Source: a virus. Taken from it: 34,275 nucleotides of DNA. The translations under genes were made by a program, and so were the position numbers. The stretch's first letter is position 1. Every line of letters begins with the position of its first letter. Below are positions 21,703 through 29,347 of this stretch, piece after piece. Below the pieces are notes generated by a model that was not told the origin of the DNA, searched no databases, and worked only from the letters and a program-made list of their open reading frames with translations. The DNA lies in the IMG/VR virus record IMGVR_UViG_3300046010_009561, positions 1-34,275 of that record. The stretch is one strand, 5' to 3'.

Positions 21703-23502
21703 ATGATAGAAGTAATTCAGGGTTTATCCAATTTATTGAACAATTCTAAGTATAGGAATGGTCAATCGGAATTTGCAATTGAAATCAGGGAAAAGGCAAA
21801 ACACCTTAGACCTCATTTTGAAAACAAATACCCTGAATTCCTTTTACAATATCAACATCCAGGGGAAGAGTTATGGATGAAACAACACAGGGCGAATAAC
21901 TGGCAAAGCCCTACAATTGCAGCTACTGGTCGGGTTCAAACAAGCTGCCAAAAGATTCAACAATCTGATGACTTTTCAATTAAATGGAACGAATCGGAAA
22001 CGGAAACTGGAATCATTAAGGAAAATGGACTTGAAAAATATTGCAAAGAGGATCTGCCAAAGTTTAAAAACCTAGAGGATTGGACCTTTTCAATTTACCT
22101 TAAACAACTTTTTGAAGATGCTAATTCTGTTTTTGTTGTTTTGCCTGATTTGTCAGATTTTATTGAGAATCAAACTCCATTAGATTTTACAAAACCATAT
22201 CCGCAATTATTTGAATCTGATGATATTATTTATCACAAATCGGATGCACTAATTGTCAAATTGGATGACATGAAAAAAGATGGTTCTAAATGGAATCGGT
22301 TTTTATCTGTTACAATGTCTGGAATTGTTTTATCGGTTCAATACATGGCCTACCAAGATGATATTGACGCATTTAAACATTATCCGGTTGCTTATGCTTT
22401 CCAAGATTTTCCAGTTACAAAAACAGGGCTAAAAATTGACGAAATAGAAAATGGGGCATTGATTTACGATTCGTTTCTTGCGCCTTGCCTAACCTCTTGG
22501 AATAAGGCTTTAATGCGATCTGATGACCTAGAGGCGAATTGGGTAATGCATGCAAACCCTCAGAGATGGAGAATTAAATCCGATGAATGCAAGACCTGCA
22601 AAGGACGTGGAACGGTTACCGTTAGAAAAACAAACGAACTAACTCAATGTGATTCCTGCATGGGAACCGGTACAGGTTCTGAAGGTAGTTCATTCAATGA
22701 GATTTCAATTTCATTACCAAAGACAAGCGTAACCAGTCCAAATGCGCCTCAGATACCTTTTCCTCCAGCAGGGTACATTAAAAGAGATGATGAGGCAATC
22801 AAAAACCTAAAATTAGAAGTAAACGACAAAATCTTTGAAGGATTTCAGGCAATTGGTCTTGAATTGCTTTCAATAGTTCCAACGGCTCAATCTGGAATTG
22901 CAAAACAATATGACCGCAAGGAAATAAATACTTTCTTTTATCAGGTTGCAATCATGATTCAGTACGGTTATACGCATACTGCCAAACTGATCTACAACTT
23001 AAGATATGCAACTACCATTGACTCTTTGGGAGGTATAAGCGAAGAAAAAAGACTTGCCTCATTACCAGTTGTTACCATTCCATCTGACTTTGATATTCTG
23101 ACAATGGAAATGTTAGCTGCTAATTTATCGGTTGCTAAAAAGGACAATTACGACCCTATTATAGTTTTCGGTATTGAAAGACAATACACTGAAAAGCTTT
23201 TTGGCGAAGATTCTGACGAAGTTAAATTAATGTATGTTGTTAAAAATGTTGATCCTTTGTACGGGCAAACAATGGATCAAAAGATTTTAGCCAAAGATTC
23301 AGGCGGTTGCAGTGCAATTGATTTTACGCTTTCTTGCCAGATTTCAGGCTTTGCAAATCAACTTATTGAACAAAATCCAGACTGGCTTAATAAAAAACTA
23401 CCAGACCAAAGAACTGATTTGGTTAAAATGGCAACTGAAAAGCAAGCTGAGATAAACAAGTCAATTATTCCGATTACGACTGATGTCAGGGCTTTCGCTT
23501 AA
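21703..23502 (+). CDS. Portal protein with DnaJ-like zinc finger
   Basis: The 599-residue protein begins with a helical N-terminal domain; its position (before scaffold and capsid), size and architecture match portal proteins of Bacteroidota phages. In the middle it carries a two-CxxC zinc finger of the DnaJ type: CKTCKGRG (Cys296, Cys299) and CDSCMGTG (Cys316, Cys319), followed by PNAPQIPFPPAGYI and a long helix region that fits the portal crown/stem (NDKIFEGFQAIGLELLSIVP). Portal forms a dodecameric ring at one capsid vertex through which DNA passes and to which terminase docks. Portal identity is inferred from context and overall pattern, not from one decisive motif. Confidence 0.7.
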   Translation: MIEVIQGLSNLLNNSKYRNGQSEFAIEIREKAKHLRPHFENKYPEFLLQYQHPGEELWMKQHRANNWQSPTIAATGRVQTSCQKIQQSDDFSIKWNESETETGIIKENGLEKYCKEDLPKFKNLEDWTFSIYLKQLFEDANSVFVVLPDLSDFIENQTPLDFTKPYPQLFESDDIIYHKSDALIVKLDDMKKDGSKWNRFLSVTMSGIVLSVQYMAYQDDIDAFKHYPVAYAFQDFPVTKTGLKIDEIENGALIYDSFLAPCLTSWNKALMRSDDLEANWVMHANPQRWRIKSDECKTCKGRGTVTVRKTNELTQCDSCMGTGTGSEGSSFNEISISLPKTSVTSPNAPQIPFPPAGYIKRDDEAIKNLKLEVNDKIFEGFQAIGLELLSIVPTAQSGIAKQYDRKEINTFFYQVAIMIQYGYTHTAKLIYNLRYATTIDSLGGISEEKRLASLPVVTIPSDFDILTMEMLAANLSVAKKDNYDPIIVFGIERQYTEKLFGEDSDEVKLMYVVKNVDPLYGQTMDQKILAKDSGGCSAIDFTLSCQISGFANQLIEQNPDWLNKKLPDQRTDLVKMATEKQAEINKSIIPITTDVRAFA

Positions 23503-23526
23503 AATAAGCAGCTAAGAATTTGAGTA

Positions 23527-23558
23527 TTTGAATTTGCAAATACTTTTATTTACTTTTG
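23527..23558 (+). promoter_or_regulatory. Bacteroidota-type promoter inside the head module
   Basis: TTTG at 23527-23530, a 20-base spacer and TACTTTTG at 23551-23558 fit the consensus. The ATG at 23563 is only four bases further, so the transcript should be leaderless or nearly so. It gives the glycosyltransferase its own expression within the structural operon. Confidence 0.75.
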
Positions 23559-23562
23559 TTGC

Positions 23563-24225
23563 ATGGTTTTGCCATTCGACAAAATATATTTTATAAGCCT
23601 AAACAAATCAAGCGGCCTGAAAAGGCGAAAGTTACTGATTGATCAATTTGATAAGCTGGAAATAGTTGATAGAAATGGAACTAAACCAGAGTGGATAATT
23701 GCAGATTCTGGAGTTTTTGTAAATCATGAAATTGATAATAACTACCGAAAAAAGAACCTAAGACGTGGGGCCGTTTCCATTTCGGAAGTTGGTTGTTTTT
23801 CAAGTCATAGAAAGGTCTGGCATAAGTTTTTGGAATCTGGTTTAGAAAACTGTTTAATCCTTGAGGACGATGCTTTATTTTCTGATTTATCAATTTTTGA
23901 GGCCTGGGATAAAATGCCAGATTGGGATTTTGTAAACTTTGGTTTTATAAGGAATAAGGCCTCAATTCAGGACTCCATTGAAATAGTAAAAAACGAAAAC
24001 TTTCATGGTCTTTGGTCAGGCTCAGGAATGTGGCTTACCCATGCTTATTGCATAAACCAAAAAGCCTGTAAAATCCTTTTGGAAGAAACCAAAACGCAAA
24101 CAGGCGGATTAGATTGGCAATTGACAGGCGTACAATCAAAGTTTAAAACTTACGGTTTTATGCCTGGTAAAATTAATCAGCAACCCTTAAAAATTGCACC
24201 AACACAAATTCATCATACATCTTAA
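23563..24225 (+). CDS. GT25-family glycosyltransferase
   Basis: The 220-residue protein shows the glycosyltransferase family 25 pattern: YFISLNKSSGLKRRKLL near the start, then SISEVGCFSSHRKVWHKFLE (72-91) and the metal-binding LILEDDALF (98-106, EDD at 101-103). GT25 enzymes usually add galactose or related sugars to LPS or to proteins. The gene interrupts the portal-scaffold-capsid order and has its own promoter, so it looks like a later insertion (a moron). It could modify host LPS to block superinfection or glycosylate the capsid. Confidence 0.85.
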   Translation: MVLPFDKIYFISLNKSSGLKRRKLLIDQFDKLEIVDRNGTKPEWIIADSGVFVNHEIDNNYRKKNLRRGAVSISEVGCFSSHRKVWHKFLESGLENCLILEDDALFSDLSIFEAWDKMPDWDFVNFGFIRNKASIQDSIEIVKNENFHGLWSGSGMWLTHAYCINQKACKILLEETKTQTGGLDWQLTGVQSKFKTYGFMPGKINQQPLKIAPTQIHHTS

Positions 24226-24236
24226 TTTATAAATAT

Positions 24237-24704
24237 ATGACTTTAGAAGAAGTAAAGGCAAAGGCACAAAAAGACCCTTTAGCCAAAGTAACGGTTTTCC
24301 GAAAACTCGAAAACCCTAAAAACGGAAAAGTAGTCTGGAATACCCGGGAGTTTCTGGCTAAAATGGTTTACAAAAACCTTTCATTGCCATTTGAAAGAAG
24401 AAGTTCCGGTTGGAAAAGGGTTTATCTTGAAAAAGCTGGTGAATTTATTCAAAGCAATTTTGAACCTCGATTTGATAAAAATTCTTTGTCTGACCCTGCT
24501 TTAATTCAAGCTTTAAAAGATGCTGGATTTGAAAAAGTATCTGAACCAGTTAAATCTTTGGATCCAGTTTTAAGCCCTCAAATGTCGGATGCTGAAATGC
24601 TGGAATACCTAAAAAATAAAGGTGCAATTCATGGAAAGGTGAAATTGAAAAATGATGAACCGGAAGCCGAAACATTAGAAACCGAAACTTTAAATCCAGA
24701 ATAA
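24237..24704 (+). CDS. Hypothetical head-module protein
   Basis: The 155-residue protein (MTLEEVKAKAQKDPLAKVTV...) is not recognised. It has a folded N-terminal half with aromatic/basic segments (RREFLAKMVY-like, RRSSGWKRVY) and an acidic, repetitive C-terminus (EPEAETLETETLNPE). Its stop overlaps the scaffold start (TAATG), and it lies between portal and scaffold, so a small head-completion or assembly factor is likely but unproven. Confidence 0.55.
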   Translation: MTLEEVKAKAQKDPLAKVTVFRKLENPKNGKVVWNTREFLAKMVYKNLSLPFERRSSGWKRVYLEKAGEFIQSNFEPRFDKNSLSDPALIQALKDAGFEKVSEPVKSLDPVLSPQMSDAEMLEYLKNKGAIHGKVKLKNDEPEAETLETETLNPE

Positions 24705-25606
24705 TGAAAATCGCAGATTTTTTAAAGCGTCAAGCCAAAAGTGCTGGCATTGAAAGTCAAAAGGAATTGACTGAATTTTTGGAAGCCAATAAAGATGCTT
24801 TGGCTGGGTTCGATATTCCCGATGTGGCTGTCAATTTCATTGTCGATAACCTTTGGACTTTGGAGGTTGCAAAAACCAAGGACGAACTCAAGAAGCATTT
24901 TGCTGGTCAAATGTTACCAGGGATTGAACAAGGCGCAATGGAAAGAGCAAAAGCAATGGGAGTAAGTGATACTAAAATTGCTGAAATTCATGCAGAAACT
25001 CAATCCAGCGGAAAGAGGGTAAATCTTTACTTGGAAGCGGCAAACGAGATCCTTAAAGAAGCTGGAAAAAAGCAAAAAGGTAGTGAGGAATTCATGAGGC
25101 AAATTCAAGAGGAACAAAACAAAGTCCTTGCCTTAGAAAAATCCAAAGTTGAAGAAATCACTGCTTTAAAAAGTAAATACGAATCTCAATTTGAGGATTT
25201 GACATGGCAAAATGAAATCGGAAAAGTCAAATGGAATAAAGCTATTCCGGAAGATATTCGATCTATTGCTTTAAAAAATGCAATAAATAAAGAAGTTGAG
25301 AAGTCAGGTGGAAAACTTGTTTTTGATGCTGACAAACGAACCTTTAATATTGTAAACGCAAATGATGCTTCAATGCAGGTGTCTAAAGATGGAAAAATTT
25401 TGGATTACCAAACATTATTTCCTTTAGCTTTGCAAGAACATAAACTTTTGGATATTGAAATTCCTGGTGGTGCAGGAAACCCAAATCCAGGCAATCCATT
25501 TTTTGTACCACCTACTGGTGGACAAGGCAACGAACCAAAGATTCCAGAATACATTCTGAGTTCTTTAGGCAGCGCAAATAAGGCTGTCGATTTTTCCAAA
25601 CAATAA
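24704..25606 (+). CDS. Scaffolding protein candidate
   Basis: The 300-residue protein is directly before the major capsid gene. It is highly charged and helical, with a central coiled coil (EFMRQIQEEQNKVLALEKSK, about 128-147, and further to about 165), like scaffold proteins that line the prohead and are lost on packaging. The C-terminal third has a Gly/Pro-rich linker (PGGAGNPNPGNPFFVPPTGG) and a short helix, where scaffolds often bind the coat protein. No protease domain is seen, so maturation cleavage would need another enzyme. Confidence 0.7.
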   Translation: MKIADFLKRQAKSAGIESQKELTEFLEANKDALAGFDIPDVAVNFIVDNLWTLEVAKTKDELKKHFAGQMLPGIEQGAMERAKAMGVSDTKIAEIHAETQSSGKRVNLYLEAANEILKEAGKKQKGSEEFMRQIQEEQNKVLALEKSKVEEITALKSKYESQFEDLTWQNEIGKVKWNKAIPEDIRSIALKNAINKEVEKSGGKLVFDADKRTFNIVNANDASMQVSKDGKILDYQTLFPLALQEHKLLDIEIPGGAGNPNPGNPFFVPPTGGQGNEPKIPEYILSSLGSANKAVDFSKQ

Positions 25607-25609
25607 AAA

Positions 25610-26758
25610 ATGTCAGTAAATTTAGCCTATGTTCAGGCGGCTCTTTTGATATTAGCCTCTGATGATGGCATAACAAATGCTTTGTCTGCAAGGACAAACA
25701 CAGGTATTTTGGGTGCTTTATTAACACCTGAAAACAGATCGTATGCACAGCAATTAAGGCTGGCAAATGATAATGGAACAGGACATATCAGAGAGGTACG
25801 GGTTGCTACTAAGCAGCGTTTAACCCTTGCAGATAATCCTGATCTTGAAATGGATGGTTGCGAGTTTGGCGATGAAATGCCATACTTGGAAGAAACGGTA
25901 ACAATCACGCAACAAGCAGCTGCAGGTTTTACAATTTCTGAGGCTCAGATCAGGCTTTATCCTGACTTGGTTACAAGATTGCAAAGCATTACAGGATCAA
26001 ACATTCCAGCTCAAATGGTAATGATTGGTCGTAACCTTCCAGAAGGTCGTCAAATCATTCAGGCAATACGAGAAATCACTTTGAACTTCTCTTTATCTTA
26101 CGATTCATTGATCCAAAAAATGAATGTTATTCTATTGAATGACTTTGTTTCAAAAGTTGGTGACTGGAAGGGCGGATCCGCTTCAAAAACATACACCGTT
26201 CAAACTGCTGCTGCTTATGCAAGTGGAAACGGAACGGTAGATGCTGGTGAATTGTTCCGATGGAAGCAAGACCTTAGACAGCAAATGTTGATGGGAACGC
26301 CTCATACAATTTCTGGTTTTGGTCCTTTGGATCGAATAGTTGCTCAAAACGCTGAATACTTTGGTCAGGGTGCCAATGGTGTTGATTACGGTTCACTTGT
26401 TGCAAATGCAAATCAAATCAGTCGTTATTTTGTTGATCAAAATATTGCTGACGTTTTGGGATCTGAAAATGATGCCTTGATCTTTATGCCAGGTTCTGCC
26501 AATTTCCTTCCATACTTACAGTATGTTGGATCATTTGGTAAAATTGGCGTAATGGATAGGTTCACAATGCCAATTCCAACAGCTCCCGGGCTTGAGGTAG
26601 ATGTTAAAATCTTGCCAGTTGAATGTGATGAAATTTACCAGGTTAAATTTGGTTTGCACTTTGAACTTTACATTCCTGAAATGGAGTTGTTCAAGTCAAG
26701 CGATTATTTAAGCGGTGTAAACGGAACATTCCAAGCGGTTTTCAATCAGGCCAGTTAG
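25610..26758 (+). CDS. Major capsid protein (zero-frame form)
   Basis: The 382-residue protein follows the scaffold by three bases. Its order in the cluster, size, absence of enzymatic motifs and beta/alpha mix (long N-terminal helices, then GQGANGVDYGSLVANANQIS and a strand-rich end) fit an HK97-fold coat protein. The zero frame ends in GTFQAVFNQAS and a TAG. The sequence just beyond is coding in the -1 frame and yields a longer end; see the entry for 26743-26799. No signal, membrane or catalytic motif is present. Confidence 0.75.
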   Translation: MSVNLAYVQAALLILASDDGITNALSARTNTGILGALLTPENRSYAQQLRLANDNGTGHIREVRVATKQRLTLADNPDLEMDGCEFGDEMPYLEETVTITQQAAAGFTISEAQIRLYPDLVTRLQSITGSNIPAQMVMIGRNLPEGRQIIQAIREITLNFSLSYDSLIQKMNVILLNDFVSKVGDWKGGSASKTYTVQTAAAYASGNGTVDAGELFRWKQDLRQQMLMGTPHTISGFGPLDRIVAQNAEYFGQGANGVDYGSLVANANQISRYFVDQNIADVLGSENDALIFMPGSANFLPYLQYVGSFGKIGVMDRFTMPIPTAPGLEVDVKILPVECDEIYQVKFGLHFELYIPEMELFKSSDYLSGVNGTFQAVFNQAS

Positions 26759-26799
26759 GAAACGCCTTTTCCGATGGTTTTTCGGATGGCTTCAGCTAA
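26743..26799 (+). CDS. Candidate -1 frame C-terminal extension of the major capsid protein
   Basis: In the -1 frame the sequence reads QSGQLGNAFSDGFSDGFS and stops at TAA 26797-26799. This frame opens at 26680 but contains no ATG, GTG or TTG, so it can be reached only by shifting from the capsid frame. The last codons (26767-26799) match those of the tail protein ending at 16618, with 24 of 33 bases identical and eight of nine differences at third positions, which shows protein-level constraint. A slip at GGTTTTC (26737-26743) would give a capsid form of about 396 residues. One T missing there by mutation would look the same. Confidence 0.6.
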   Translation, partial: QSGQLGNAFSDGFSDGFS

Positions 26800-26814
26800 T
26801 TGGCCAAAATAGAA

Positions 26815-26842
26815 AAAGCCCTGACAAAATCGGGGCTTTTTT
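26815..26842. terminator. Bidirectional intrinsic terminator
   Basis: AAAGCCCTGA pairs with TCGGGGCTTT (10 bp, one G-U) around a CAAAA loop, followed by six T on the plus strand and five on the minus strand. It ends the structural gene run and the convergent recombination operon. Confidence 0.88.
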
Positions 26843-26868
26843 CATTATCTGTACACCAAATTTAACAA

Positions 26869-27651
26869 TTACAAATTTTCCATAAATTCCCAGGCCTTAA
26901 TAACTTTAGATCTCAGGTTTTCAATATCAGAATCATTTCTATAAATCGGAATTGTATAAAGTCTTTCATTTTCGGGAACATCGTATTTCCATTCCGCTAA
27001 ATTACAATCAAAATCAAATCCAGGATAACGATTTCTAAAAGACTTCATGTCGTAAATCATTAGCCTTTCCAATTGAGCACATTTTGCCTTGTATTCTGGA
27101 TTTGTATCTTGTTCACCAAGGCATCGCATAGCATAAGCTAATTTTCGTTTTTCATCCAAAATAAGGTCGGCAGTAGCATTTTCAAGGCAATAGCGAATGT
27201 TTGCCATTGTTGCGCATGTTAACCACATATAGGACTGCATTTGCCAGTAATACAGCTTATTTAATGGTTTATTTTTAGAACGGTTAAAACTGTAAATATC
27301 CCAACTTGCCTTTGTGTCCTCAATGGTAATTATTTTGCCCTCTTTGTCTTTTATAAGAAAGTCAGGAGTTCCGCAAATCCATTCGTTTTCAAAAGTTATT
27401 TCATTTTTCACAAAATTCACATTAGAAGCCAAAGAAACCGTTGTAATCGCATCCTCTTCAACCTCATTTCCTTTTTCGATGTACTTTGAATAAATTTCTT
27501 CATTCCTTTTGTACTTCCACGAAACCCATGTATTTATAACATGGGTTTTTGCACCTTCGCTTAAATTACCAGCGTCTTTATCTGCTTTCAATTTGGGCTC
27601 AGTCATTAAATGACCGTTTCCACTTGCTCTGAATTTAGGCTTTGTTTGCAT
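26869..27651 (-). CDS. PD-(D/E)XK exonuclease (YqaJ/RecE-type), RecT partner
   Basis: The 260-residue protein carries the nuclease motifs in order: GNEVEEDAI (Glu63-Glu66 region, about 61-69), GTPDFLI with Asp97, IEDTK with Asp112 and Lys114, and the QxxxY motif (Gln137-Tyr141) characteristic of recB-like and YqaJ nucleases. It would resect duplex ends 5' to 3' to load the annealing protein. It overlaps recT by 17 bases, the usual pairing for a phage recombination module. Confidence 0.85.
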   Translation of the reverse strand: MQTKPKFRASGNGHLMTEPKLKADKDAGNLSEGAKTHVINTWVSWKYKRNEEIYSKYIEKGNEVEEDAITTVSLASNVNFVKNEITFENEWICGTPDFLIKDKEGKIITIEDTKASWDIYSFNRSKNKPLNKLYYWQMQSYMWLTCATMANIRYCLENATADLILDEKRKLAYAMRCLGEQDTNPEYKAKCAQLERLMIYDMKSFRNRYPGFDFDCNLAEWKYDVPENERLYTIPIYRNDSDIENLRSKVIKAWEFMENL

Positions 27652-28507
27652 CTATTATAAAGATTTTATGGTTTTCAATAACTGGATGCAATTCGATTTT
27701 CAATTCGTCCGAAAACGATTCCAAAAGCTTTTCAAGTTCGTCAATTGAGGTTTGCCGTTCAATTAATTTTGTGGCCCTTTCAACTTCATGATTAATTTCT
27801 GGTTCTGAATTGTCAATATAAGAAACTTCCAAAGTATCGGGATTGTCAATTACTCCCTGATCTGTAATAACAGCTTTTTGCATTTCAACGGACAAAGGGG
27901 CAAACTTTGAAAGAAGCAGTTTTAAAACCGTTTTAAGAGCCATTGAATCAAAATCATCCTTCCATAAGCCCCGACCAGATTTAAAGGTCTGGCTAAAGCG
28001 TCTGCCATGCTGATTCAATTCCTCAGTGGTCATGTATAAAGTTTTTTCAAAACCGTTTAACAACTTGAAATAAGAAGCATATCCAATTGGGTTCCCTTTT
28101 TTTGGCTGCTTAAAATCAAATACAAATCCGGTTAATGGATTTTCTTCAATTAATTGCCCTTCAAAAATAGGACTTGCTGAAATGGTAAGAAATTGTCCCG
28201 ACCTTTGAGCCAATTGAATAAAGCCCCGATAGCCCATTTGAAATTGAGCATCTTTACCGTATGGCACAATGTATGCAAAACCTAAATTGTTGTTTATTGG
28301 CAAGTCTAAAGTAGCCGCAACACAGGCCGCATTAAATACGCTTTGAGGACTTGCATTTTGCAGATATGAGTTATTGCTCACAATTTGCAAAACCGATGTC
28401 ATAAATGCTGATGAACGCTTCCCTAAAAGCTCATCAAATTTTTTCTTTACTGCATCCTGCATAAAGAATTGTTTGGCAGTAACTACCTGATTTGATTTGT
28501 TTTCCAT
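27635..28507 (-). CDS. recT: RecT-family single-strand annealing protein
   Basis: The 290-residue protein has the RecT pattern: helical start, ASPQSVFNAACVAATLDLPI (53-72), AYIVPYGKDAQFQMGYRGFI (about 78-97) and a helical FDSMALKTVLKLLLSKFAPL segment (about 186-205). It anneals complementary strands and promotes recombination-dependent replication. A terminator upstream (28540-28555) separates it from the previous minus-strand gene, so it probably has its own promoter, for which I find only weak candidates. Confidence 0.9.
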   Translation of the reverse strand: MENKSNQVVTAKQFFMQDAVKKKFDELLGKRSSAFMTSVLQIVSNNSYLQNASPQSVFNAACVAATLDLPINNNLGFAYIVPYGKDAQFQMGYRGFIQLAQRSGQFLTISASPIFEGQLIEENPLTGFVFDFKQPKKGNPIGYASYFKLLNGFEKTLYMTTEELNQHGRRFSQTFKSGRGLWKDDFDSMALKTVLKLLLSKFAPLSVEMQKAVITDQGVIDNPDTLEVSYIDNSEPEINHEVERATKLIERQTSIDELEKLLESFSDELKIELHPVIENHKIFIIDANKA

Positions 28508-28539
28508 TTGCTAAAGTTAAAAATTTTATGTGAAATTTA

Positions 28540-28555
28540 AAAGGGCCGAAGCCCT
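28540..28555 (-). terminator. Intrinsic terminator with UUCG tetraloop
   Basis: On the minus strand AAGGGC-TTCG-GCCCTT forms a six-pair stem closed by the very stable C(UUCG)G loop, followed by TTTTAAATTT. It ends the gene at 28560. Confidence 0.75.
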
Positions 28556-28559
28556 TATT

Positions 28560-28904
28560 TTATTGATGTGATAACCAGCTTGCTAAATCTTTTTCGTCTT
28601 CTTTAGCTTGCTCGATTTCCATTTCATATTCATCTATTTTGTTATCATAGATTTCTTTGATTTCATCTAAGCCAGCAACACAATAAGCGTAACCACCTGA
28701 ATCAATGCCATAAACCCGATCAAAGGCGAAATAAACATCCATTGAGTAAGTTCCATCGGAAAAAGTTTTATTAGGCTCGTATGCCTCTGGTAAACAGTCT
28801 TGAAATTGTTTTGCAGTTGGTTTGTTTACAACCGATATTAGTCCAAGGTCAATGCTTTCGTCTATTGATAATTGAAAGAAAGCTTTTAAATTTTGTTCTG
28901 TCAT
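28560..28904 (-). CDS. Hypothetical acidic protein
   Basis: The 114-residue protein starts MTEQNLKAFFQLSIDESIDL. It is acidic throughout, with a mixed middle (SMDVYFAFDRVYGIDSGGYA) and a long charged helix at the end (EYEMEIEQAKEDEKDLASWL). Not recognised. The ATG at 28904 is chosen because a longer form from TTG 28934 would lie over the promoter -7 element. It has its own promoter with CTTGCAAG and its own terminator. Acidic size and control would suit an early inhibitor of a host protein, but this is speculation. Confidence 0.55.
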   Translation of the reverse strand: MTEQNLKAFFQLSIDESIDLGLISVVNKPTAKQFQDCLPEAYEPNKTFSDGTYSMDVYFAFDRVYGIDSGGYAYCVAGLDEIKEIYDNKIDEYEMEIEQAKEDEKDLASWLSHQ

Positions 28905-28931
28905 TTTTGTAAGTGTTAAAATTTGATGCTG

Positions 28932-28963
28932 CAAAGATATAATTAACTTTTTAATCTTGCAAG
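28932..28963 (-). promoter_or_regulatory. Promoter with CTTGCAAG palindrome
   Basis: On the minus strand CTTGCAAG (28963-28956) is followed, 20 bases after CTTG, by TATCTTTG (28939-28932), a perfect -7 element. The palindrome lies over the -33 region and also occurs at 13809 and 29774. Confidence 0.7.
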
Positions 28964-28992
28964 TTTTCCAAATAAATAATTAAAAAAAGATC

Positions 28993-29022
28993 AAAAAAAA
29001 ATAGCCCGAAAAATTCAGGCTA
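28993..29022 (-). terminator. Intrinsic terminator of the 29055 gene
   Basis: On the minus strand TAGCCTGAA pairs with TTCGGGCTA (nine pairs, one G-U) around a three-base loop and is followed by nine T. On the plus strand the stem has an A-C mismatch, so it acts for the minus strand. Confidence 0.75.
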
Positions 29023-29054
29023 GTTTAATTATTTAACAACTTGTTTTATGGACA

Positions 29055-29288
29055 TCAAGATTTTACAGGCTTCTTTTTGCCTTTTGCATTTGGCCTTTTT
29101 TGAGCCTCTGACATAATTTGATTTGCCAGTTTAATATTATATTCATTGTCGAATGGTTTAGGCTTATCATGGCCCGGGTCCGTTTCAAACAAATACTTTT
29201 TCTTTGACAGGCAATAGTCTGGAATGCTATACTTCCTTGCAAATTCTGCCCATGTTAAAATACTTACTACTTTTTCCGCTTTTGCCAT
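29055..29288 (-). CDS. Small basic hypothetical protein
   Basis: The 77-residue protein (MAKAEKVVSILTWAEFARKY...) has the segment LTWAEFARKYSIPDYCLSKK, which looks like one helix-turn-helix-type unit, and a basic tail (KRPNAKGKKKPVKS). A small DNA-binding regulator is possible. The ATG at 29288 is preferred over an in-frame TTG at 29315 that would overlap the divergent promoter region. It faces the nuclease gene at 29348 across a 59-base intergenic region. Confidence 0.55.
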   Translation of the reverse strand: MAKAEKVVSILTWAEFARKYSIPDYCLSKKKYLFETDPGHDKPKPFDNEYNIKLANQIMSEAQKRPNAKGKKKPVKS

Positions 29289-29347
29289 TCCTATTTTTAT
29301 TTTAGAAAGTTGCAAAGTAGCTTACTTAAAATTACATTCGCAAATTA

